Shown: one piece after another, positions 58,295-64,000 of the stretch | How positions within the stretch are numbered: position 1 is the first letter of the stretch | How the letters are laid out: each line of letters opens with the position of its first letter | Assembly: GCF_001514285.1 (NCBI RefSeq) | Contig: NZ_KQ949031.1 | Location: 248,001 to 312,000 of the forward strand | From: Streptomyces sp. DSM 15324 | GTDB taxonomy: Bacteria; Actinomycetota; Actinomycetes; Streptomycetales; Streptomycetaceae | Direction: 5' to 3' | Length of the DNA: 64,000 nucleotides | Made by a program: the position numbers and the translations under genes | The notes under the pieces: model-generated | The model's database searches: none | What the model was told of the DNA's origin: nothing | The model's input: the letters and a program-made list of their open reading frames with translations, nothing else

Positions 58295-58653
58295 GCGGCA
58301 GACCATACTCGCGAACTCGCCAAACTCAAGCAAAGTCGCGCATGAATGTCTCGATATTCGCTTGACCCTTGTCAAACCCGCTCACCGGGTGCACTCTCTT
58401 GCGTAATTCAGAGCAGGCCCGGACCCCACTCCGGTCGGCCGAAGCGGATGAACGGCGTATTCCGCCGTCCCGGACGCGTCGGCACCGTCTGAGAGGGCCA
58501 GGTCGTACACCCCGGGTGGCTGAAGGGTTCCCACTCACGCCGATGCCCTTCAGCCACCCGGCCTCCCCGCCGCGCCCCCACCGCGGACCCCGACCCACAG
58601 GTCCTGCCGGACATGCCGGACACGCCGAAACCGCCGAGATCTAGGAGAAGATC
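58295..58653. promoter_or_regulatory. Divergent control region of DeoR-GH4 and ABC operons
   Basis: The 359-bp region holds no supportable gene. Read leftward, a perfect -35 TTGACA (complement of 58371-58376 region) serves the DeoR gene. Inverted arms TCAAGCAAA (58326-58334) and TTCGCTTGA (58357-58365) and a TTGAC-CCTT-GTCAA palindrome (58362-58375) are candidate DeoR sites. A 15-bp perfect hairpin follows further right and is listed separately. Confidence 0.5.
58513..58560 (+). repeat. 15-bp perfect inverted repeat in the ABC operon leader
   Basis: CGGGTGGCTGAAGGG (58513-58527) and CCCTTCAGCCACCCG (58546-58560) form a perfect 15-bp stem with an 18-nt loop. It ends 93 bp before the binding-protein start and is not followed by a T tract. 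Confidence 0.7.
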
Positions 58654-59931
58654 GTGGACCTTTCCCGCAGACGATTCCTGCAGGCCGCCGTACTGACGGC
58701 TGCCGCGGCCGGCGCCACCGCGGCGTGCGGCGGCGGCTCGGCGTCGAGCGGCAGCAAGGACAGCAAGAACCTGACGTTCTGGTACTGGGCCGGCGGACTG
58801 AGCGACAAGGTCGTGGCGGACGCCAAGACCCACTTCTCCGACATCACCCTGAAGACCTCCGTGGTCGGCGGCGACTTCAAGACCAAGCTGCTCACCGGAC
58901 TGCGCGCCGCGCAGACCGCCCCCGACATCACCGGCATCAAGGGCGAGGACATCGCCTCCTTCCTGCCCAACGCCAACCGGTTCGTCGACCTCAACACGGT
59001 CGGCGCGAAGAAGCTGACCCCGGACTACCTGGCGTGGAAGCTGAAGCAGGCCACCACCCGGGACGGCAGGCTCATCGGCTTCCCCATCGACATCGGCCCC
59101 TGCGCCACGTTCTACCGCGAGGACCTCTTCGCCAAGGCGGGCCTGCCCACCGACCCCACCCAGGTCTCCGCCCAACTGGCCACCTGGGACGACTACTTCA
59201 AGGCCGGCGTCGAACTGCACAAGGCCGTGCCCAAGACCTACCTGATCAACAACATCGGCTCCGTGTTCTCGATGATCGTCGGCCAGGGCACCCGGCGCTT
59301 CATCGACGAGGACAACACGTTCATCGGCGACCAGGACCACATCCGCACCGCCTGGACCACCGCCGTGAAGCCCTACACCCTCGGCATCGACGCCAAGATC
59401 AACGACAACACCTGGAACGCCGCCATCGGCAACGGCACCCTCGGCACCGAGATCGGCGCCGCCTGGCACGCCCTCGACATCAGCAACGCCGCCCCCGGCA
59501 CCAAGGGCGCGTGGCGGGTGGCCGGCCTGCCCGGCGGACCGTCCAACCTCGGCGGCTCCTTCCTCGCCATCCCCGCGACCAGCGGCAACCCCGAGGAAGC
59601 CTTCAAGATCATCAGCTGGATCCTCAGCCCCGAGAACCAGGCCCGCGGTTTCACCGACGCCGCCCTCTTCCCGACCGCGCCGGCCGCCTACAAGCTGCCC
59701 GCGCTGACCGGCGGGGACGCCTTCTTCGGCGGCCAGAAGACCATCGAGATCTTCGGCCCGGCGGCCCAGAAGATCCCCGCCGCCTACGAGGCCCCGGCCG
59801 ACGCGGCGGTCTCCGCGCCCTACTACAGCGAGCTGACCAGCATCGAGGCCAAGGGCAAGGACCCGGACGAGGCCTGGAAGGACGCGGTCAGCCAGGCCAA
59901 GCAGATCGCTCAGCGGCAGGGAGTGAAGTGA
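58654..59931 (+). CDS. Sugar ABC transporter substrate-binding lipoprotein (second operon)
   Basis: A 425-residue extracellular solute-binding protein. The N-terminus combines a twin-arginine-like SRRRFLQ with a lipobox ATAAC, placing the lipidated Cys at residue 25. The mature part starts NLTFWYWAGGLSDKVV and includes FPIDIGPCATFYREDLF, typical of oligosaccharide receptors. Start is GTG at 58654 with AGGAGAAG upstream. It overlaps nothing; the permease gene starts 1 bp after its stop. The neighbouring DeoR-GH4 pair suggests a beta-glucoside substrate. Confidence 0.93.
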   Translation: MDLSRRRFLQAAVLTAAAAGATAACGGGSASSGSKDSKNLTFWYWAGGLSDKVVADAKTHFSDITLKTSVVGGDFKTKLLTGLRAAQTAPDITGIKGEDIASFLPNANRFVDLNTVGAKKLTPDYLAWKLKQATTRDGRLIGFPIDIGPCATFYREDLFAKAGLPTDPTQVSAQLATWDDYFKAGVELHKAVPKTYLINNIGSVFSMIVGQGTRRFIDEDNTFIGDQDHIRTAWTTAVKPYTLGIDAKINDNTWNAAIGNGTLGTEIGAAWHALDISNAAPGTKGAWRVAGLPGGPSNLGGSFLAIPATSGNPEEAFKIISWILSPENQARGFTDAALFPTAPAAYKLPALTGGDAFFGGQKTIEIFGPAAQKIPAAYEAPADAAVSAPYYSELTSIEAKGKDPDEAWKDAVSQAKQIAQRQGVK

Positions 59932-59932
59932 C

Positions 59933-60988
59933 ATGTCGTCAAGCCCGGTAGCCGGTCCGGCAGCCACCGGACCGACCTCCGGACCCGACACCGGACCCCT
60001 CGGGCAGCCCGCTCCGGACCCCTCGCGCGGTCCGGGGCGACGCGCCCCCCGGATCCGGCCGGTGTCGGCCGGGGCCCGGCCGGGGCCCCGCCGGCGGGTC
60101 CTCAGGCACTGGCCGCAGTACCTCGCGATCTCGCCGTACTACCTGATCTTCTCGGTCTTCATGCTCTTCCCGGTGCTCTACACCGTCTACCTGGCGTTCC
60201 AGAAGTGGGACGGCATCGGGGAGATGCAGTTCGTCGGCTTCCAGCAGTTCCGCTTCCTGTGGGACGACCCGGTGTTCTGGATGTCCATCCGCAACACCCT
60301 GATCATCTGGGTGCTGTCGACCGTGCCCATGCTCTTCATGGCCCTGGTCCTCGCGGTCCTGGTCAACTCCACCAAGCGGTTCACCGCGTTCTACCGGGTG
60401 TGCCTGTTCATCCCCAGCATCACCTCGCTGGTGGCCATCGCGATCTTCTTCGGCGCGGTCTTCAGCAACAACTTCGGCCTGATCAACGCCATCCTCAGGG
60501 GCCTGCACCTGTCGGCCGTACCCTGGATGAGCAACGAGTGGACGATCAAGCTGGTGATCGCGGCGCTGATGACCTGGCAGTGGACCGGCTACAACGCGAT
60601 CATCTATCTGGCCGGCCTCCAGGCGATCCCCTCGGAGCTCTACGAGGCGGCCCGGATGGACGGGGCGGGCCCGGTGCGGATCTTCTTCTCCCTCACGATC
60701 CCGTTGCTGCGGCCGATCATCCTGTTCACCGTCGTGATCTCCACCGTCACCGGTCTGCAGAGCTTCACCGAACCCCAGGTGCTGTTCGGCAGCGACGCGG
60801 CCACCAACCCCAACTCCGGCGGACCGGGCCAGGCGGGCCTGACCACGCTGCTGTACTTCTACCACCAGGCCTTCGACAACAACGACTTCGGCTACGGCGC
60901 CGCGATCGTCTGGGCCTTCTTCCTGCTGATCCTGCTCATCGTGCTCGTCAACTGGCGCCTGGTGCAGCGTAAGGAGCGACGGCCATGA
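59933..60988 (+). CDS. Sugar ABC transporter permease (MalF-type, second operon)
   Basis: The 351-residue permease has an extended Pro/Gly/Arg-rich cytoplasmic N-terminus of about 60 residues, unusually long, and six helices. The EAA motif is LYEAARMDGAGPVRIFFSLTIP. It forms the channel with the next permease. Its ATG is 1 bp after the binding-protein stop, and its stop overlaps the next start (ATGA). As in the first ABC operon no ATPase gene is present. Confidence 0.93.
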   Translation: MSSSPVAGPAATGPTSGPDTGPLGQPAPDPSRGPGRRAPRIRPVSAGARPGPRRRVLRHWPQYLAISPYYLIFSVFMLFPVLYTVYLAFQKWDGIGEMQFVGFQQFRFLWDDPVFWMSIRNTLIIWVLSTVPMLFMALVLAVLVNSTKRFTAFYRVCLFIPSITSLVAIAIFFGAVFSNNFGLINAILRGLHLSAVPWMSNEWTIKLVIAALMTWQWTGYNAIIYLAGLQAIPSELYEAARMDGAGPVRIFFSLTIPLLRPIILFTVVISTVTGLQSFTEPQVLFGSDAATNPNSGGPGQAGLTTLLYFYHQAFDNNDFGYGAAIVWAFFLLILLIVLVNWRLVQRKERRP

Positions 60989-61818
60989 ACGGCTTGAACC
61001 GCAAGCGCCTCAGGGGCCTCGGTGTCCACACGATCCTGATGACCGGCGTGGTCGTCTCGGTGTTCCCGTTCTACTGGATCGTCGTCATGGCGACCAACAC
61101 CTCGCAGGACATCTACCGTTACCCGCCGAAGCTCTGGTTCGGCGACAACCTGCTCACCAATCTGCGGCACCTGTTCGCCAGGATGGACTTCTTCGGGTCA
61201 CTGGCCAACACCATGATCGTCGCGGTCTCCACGACCGTGCTGGTGCTGTTCTTCGACTCGCTGGCCGCCTTCGCCTTCGCCAAGTACGAGTTCCCCGCGA
61301 AGAAGTTCCTCTTCGGCGTACTGCTGTCGATGTACATCCTGCCGACCCAGCTGGCGATCATCCCGCAGTACGAGATCATGGTGCAGCTGGGCTGGCTGGG
61401 CACCCTGAAGGCGCTGATCGTGCCCGCCGCGGCCAACGCCTTCGGCATCTTCTGGATGCGGCAGTACACCTCCACCAGCGTCCCGGACGAACTCCTCGAC
61501 GCCGCCCGGATTGAGGGCGCCGGGTTCTTCCGCCAGTACTGGCACGTGGTGCTGCCCTGCGTCCGTCCGGCGCTGGCGTTCCTCGGCATCTACACCTTCA
61601 TCGGCGCCTGGAACGACTACATCCTGCCGTTGGTGATGCTGGTCAACCCGGACAGGCTCACCCTCCAGGTGGCGCTCGCCCAGCTGTACGCCGGGCACTC
61701 CACCGACTACAGCATGGTGATGTCCGGGGTGCTGCTGTCGGTCATCCCCCTGGTGATGGTGTTCACCTTCTTCGCCCGCGGTTTCATCGCCGACGCGACC
61801 AAGGGGGCCCTGCGCTGA
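60985..61818 (+). CDS. Sugar ABC transporter permease (MalG-type, second operon)
   Basis: The 277-residue inner-membrane permease has six helices and the EAA loop DAARIEGAGFFRQYWHVVLP in its second half. MALG-type features include the early VFPFYWIVVMATNTSQDIYRYPP. Start overlaps the upstream stop by ATGA, giving coupled translation. It is the last gene of the operon and ends 12 bp from the convergent DUF4389 gene. Confidence 0.93.
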   Translation: MNGLNRKRLRGLGVHTILMTGVVVSVFPFYWIVVMATNTSQDIYRYPPKLWFGDNLLTNLRHLFARMDFFGSLANTMIVAVSTTVLVLFFDSLAAFAFAKYEFPAKKFLFGVLLSMYILPTQLAIIPQYEIMVQLGWLGTLKALIVPAAANAFGIFWMRQYTSTSVPDELLDAARIEGAGFFRQYWHVVLPCVRPALAFLGIYTFIGAWNDYILPLVMLVNPDRLTLQVALAQLYAGHSTDYSMVMSGVLLSVIPLVMVFTFFARGFIADATKGALR

Positions 61819-61830
61819 GGTGCGCGGAGG

Positions 61831-62514
61831 TCACCAGGGCGGTCCCGTACGCGTCGACGGCTCGGGGCCGGGCTCGGGGGCGGGGTCGGGACCGCCCATG
61901 TCGAGACGGAACGGGGGATACACGTCCGTCATCAGGGTGACGTACGCCGCGACCCGCAGGACCCAGCGGTTCAGCCCGGTGATCAGGTCGAACAGGTCCC
62001 GGGGGTACTTCTCGGTGAAGAGCAGGATCACGGCGGCGATGATCGCCAGCACGGTCACCAGACCGCCGTTCCACCAGCCGTACCCCCAGCTGCCGACGAA
62101 GAAGCCCACGACGATGTAGTGCGGAATGGCCAGCAGCCACCACTTCACCAGGACCAGGCCGCGGGAGAGCCGCTCGGGGTGGACGATGTCCAGCCGGGCC
62201 GGGTAGTCGGGCTCCTCGCCCAGGCTGAACGGCGGGTAGCGGTCGGTGGCCAGGGCCCCGTACGCGTAGTAGGTGACCCGCCAGCTCCAGCGCAGCACGC
62301 CGAGGTTGAAGTCGAACAGGGCCCGCGGGTAGCGCTCGGTGAACAGGATCGCGAAGAAGGCGATCACCCAGACCACCGAGAAGGCGATCCAGAGGAAGAA
62401 CAGCACCACGACGTGCGGGATGACCAGGATCCACTTCACCAGCCACAGCCAGCGCGACAGGGGTGCGTCGAGCCGTGCGGTCACCCGGACCGGCGCGGGC
62501 AGGGGATGCGTCAT
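61831..62514 (-). CDS. DUF4389 membrane protein
   Basis: The 227-residue protein contains two copies of the DUF4389 unit, each with LVKW-ILxIPHxxVxxFF, a second helix, and FTExYPRxLFDxxxGxxRW (first at about residues 25-80, second at 120-185). Four membrane helices are expected. The C-terminus is Pro-rich. The role of the family is unknown. Start is ATG at 62514 with GGAGGCGGGAG upstream. It is convergent with the ABC operon. Confidence 0.88.
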   Translation of the reverse strand: MTHPLPAPVRVTARLDAPLSRWLWLVKWILVIPHVVVLFFLWIAFSVVWVIAFFAILFTERYPRALFDFNLGVLRWSWRVTYYAYGALATDRYPPFSLGEEPDYPARLDIVHPERLSRGLVLVKWWLLAIPHYIVVGFFVGSWGYGWWNGGLVTVLAIIAAVILLFTEKYPRDLFDLITGLNRWVLRVAAYVTLMTDVYPPFRLDMGGPDPAPEPGPEPSTRTGPPW

Positions 62515-62613
62515 TGCTCCCGCCTCCTGACGTCACCTGTGCTTCTTCTTCCACTCTGCCCCCTGTGGCTCCATGGCGCAGGGGGCGCGGGGCCATCCGG
62601 GGCAGCGCGGGGA

Positions 62614-63843
62614 TCAGAGGCGGATGACGATCAGGGCGGTGTCGTCGGTGTTGCCGGTCGCCGGGAGGAGATCCGCGAGGAGGGCGTCGGCGAGCTGCTC
62701 GGGGTCGTCCTCGCGGTGCCGGACCAGGGAGTCGGCCAGCCGGTCGAGACCGGTGTCGATGTCCTCCGTACGCCGTTCGACCAGCCCGTCGGTGTACAGC
62801 ACGAGCGTGGAGCCCTCCGTGAAGGACGTGCGGGCCTGCGGGCGCGCGAGGTGCCGGGGACGGGCCGCGAGCGGCGGGTCCGTGGCCTCGTCGAGGAAGC
62901 GGACCGTGCCGTCGGGGTCCAGCAGCGCCGGGGGCGGATGGCCCGCGCTGCTGTAGGTCACGGTCCGCTCGGCCCAGTCGATGAACGTCGACACGACCGT
63001 GGTGGACTCGGCGCCGTCCACCGAGCGGGCGTACAGACCGAGCGCCTCCAGGGCCTGGCCCGGACCGTCGGCCACCCGGCAGGCCGCGCTCAGCGCGCTG
63101 CGCAGCTGCCCCATGACACAGGCCGCGGCCAGACCGTGTCCGACGACGTCACCGACCGCGACCGCGAGGTTCCCGTCCGGCAGATCGGCGAGGTCGTACC
63201 AGTCGCCGCACACGTTCAGCGACCCGATCGCGGGCCGGTAGCGCACCGCCGCCGCGTGCTCCCCGGTCGGGCCCGGCGCGGGCAGCATCGCCGCCTGGAG
63301 GGCCAGGGCGACCTCGCGCTCATGGGCGTGCGCCCGGCGCAGCCGCTCGTTGACCTCCTGGAGCTCCCGCGCACGGGTGTACAGCTCGGCCTCCAGCACC
63401 CGGGCCCGGCTGTCGTCGCCCGGCCCGCCGAAGGCCCGGATCAGCTCGGTGACCTCCTCCACCCGGTGCACGATCAGTTCCACCTGCCCGTCGGGGCCGC
63501 GGACGGGTGCGTTGACCGGGCTCCAGAAGTGCTCCTGCCACTGACCGGGCCGGTCGGGGTCCTCGAGGTCGTAGCGCAGCAGCGCCATCGTGTCCCGCTC
63601 GCCGGTGGCCACCGTGCGCAGCATCGACGTCTCGGTCTCCTGCCGGCCGGCCGCCGCCGGATCGTTGGGGTTCTCGGGGAAGACGTCGAAGATGTAGCGG
63701 CCCACCAGCTGCTCACGGGTGCGCCCGGACAGCCGTACGAAGTCGTCGTTGGCGTCGGCGTAGACCAGGTCCGGGGTGAGCAGGGCCACCATGCCGGGCA
63801 GGGCCCGGAACACCGCCGTGTAGTCGATCCGCGGTTTCCTCAT
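62614..63843 (-). CDS. PAS-SpoIIE serine phosphatase
   Basis: The 409-residue protein has an N-terminal PAS domain (about residues 8-125, DYTAVFRALPGMVALLTPDLVY and LVGRYIFDVFPENP), a helical linker that may form a coiled coil (ARELQEVNERLRRAHAHEREV), and a SpoIIE/PP2C domain (about 175-405) with VCGDWYDLADLPDG, AVGDVVGHGLAAA and DDTALIVIRL. It probably signals to an anti-anti-sigma protein. ATG at 63843 has AGGCAGGAC upstream; an upstream GTG at 63888 has no ribosome site. It stands 99 bp upstream of the DUF4389 gene on the same strand. Confidence 0.88.
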   Translation of the reverse strand: MRKPRIDYTAVFRALPGMVALLTPDLVYADANDDFVRLSGRTREQLVGRYIFDVFPENPNDPAAAGRQETETSMLRTVATGERDTMALLRYDLEDPDRPGQWQEHFWSPVNAPVRGPDGQVELIVHRVEEVTELIRAFGGPGDDSRARVLEAELYTRARELQEVNERLRRAHAHEREVALALQAAMLPAPGPTGEHAAAVRYRPAIGSLNVCGDWYDLADLPDGNLAVAVGDVVGHGLAAACVMGQLRSALSAACRVADGPGQALEALGLYARSVDGAESTTVVSTFIDWAERTVTYSSAGHPPPALLDPDGTVRFLDEATDPPLAARPRHLARPQARTSFTEGSTLVLYTDGLVERRTEDIDTGLDRLADSLVRHREDDPEQLADALLADLLPATGNTDDTALIVIRL

Positions 63844-63912
63844 GTCCTGCCTGTCTGGTTCGCGCCGGGCGTCGATGTGCCGTTCCACGATAGGAGTGCG
63901 GACCCGGCCCGG

Positions 63913-64000
63913 TCAGCCCGACGACGAGTCCCGGCGGGCGGAGCCGTCCGCCGGCGACGCCGTGCCGGGGACGAGGGCCGCTCCGGTCACGGCGCCCTCG
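63913..64000 (-). CDS. C-terminus of a gene running off the right edge
   Basis: The minus strand is open from the window edge to a TGA at 63913, reading ...EGAVTGAALVPGTASPADG...RRDSSSG. G/C at nearly all third positions supports coding. Only about 28 residues are visible, so no function can be given. It lies 69 bp upstream of the PAS-SpoIIE start. Confidence 0.4.
   Translation of the reverse strand, partial: EGAVTGAALVPGTASPADGSARRDSSSG

Overview
The window comes from a high-GC actinomycete, almost certainly Streptomyces or a close relative. The evidence is strong G/C bias at third codon positions, many GTG and TTG starts, a mycothiol-dependent formaldehyde dehydrogenase, several SpoIIE-type phosphatases, sugar ABC importers that lack their own ATPase, and actinobacterial families such as DUF574, DUF5133 and the TgmA/TgmB pair. 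I saw no rRNA, tRNA, CRISPR array, insertion sequence or prophage, and no sharp break in composition. The window reads as chromosomal sequence, mixed housekeeping and accessory.

Layout. 0.2-8 kb: SnoaL-like protein, small secreted protein, ABC exporter, formaldehyde detoxification pair (mscR plus metallo-hydrolase), DUF4180 protein, SDR enzyme and a secreted L,D-transpeptidase. 8-14 kb: membrane-anchored trypsin-like protease, DUF574 methyltransferase, F420-dependent oxidoreductase and a large secreted alpha/beta hydrolase with Calx-beta-like repeats. 14-21.4 kb: DUF35 protein and TetR regulator sharing operators, folD, an ATP-grasp-like protein, a membrane peptidoglycan-binding protein and an ANTAR-GAF-PAS-SpoIIE phosphatase. 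21.4-27.3 kb: RpiR regulator, GT39 membrane protein, Tat-exported PAP2/haloperoxidase-like protein and an N-acetylglucosamine-kinase-like protein.

27.5-40.1 kb is a carbohydrate block: a ROK regulator with a good operator, a three-component ABC importer, two large enzymes I cannot place, then a beta-phosphoglucomutase-like protein overlapping a GH65 phosphorylase. 40.2-45.4 kb: an orphan proteasome beta subunit, an amino-acid permease and the soluble transhydrogenase. 45.5-50.9 kb: an MmpL transporter overlapping a membrane SpoIIE phosphatase, a short Cys-containing leader ORF before a GNAT gene, and a Gfo/Idh/MocA oxidoreductase. 50.9-54.5 kb: a PLP decarboxylase, a DUF5133 protein and a compact graspetide (ATP-grasp RiPP) locus, tgmA-tgmB, behind an ECF-sigma-like promoter. 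54.6-62.5 kb: a coiled-coil protein, a DeoR regulator with a GH4 glycosidase, and a divergent second sugar ABC operon. The window closes with a DUF4389 membrane protein, a PAS-SpoIIE phosphatase and the tail of one more gene.

The best candidates for new biology are the two-gene graspetide locus without a neighbouring methyltransferase, the catalytically complete proteasome beta subunit with no alpha partner nearby, and the two unassigned enzymes inside the ROK/ABC sugar operon. Function calls come from motif recognition by eye; no database search was run.
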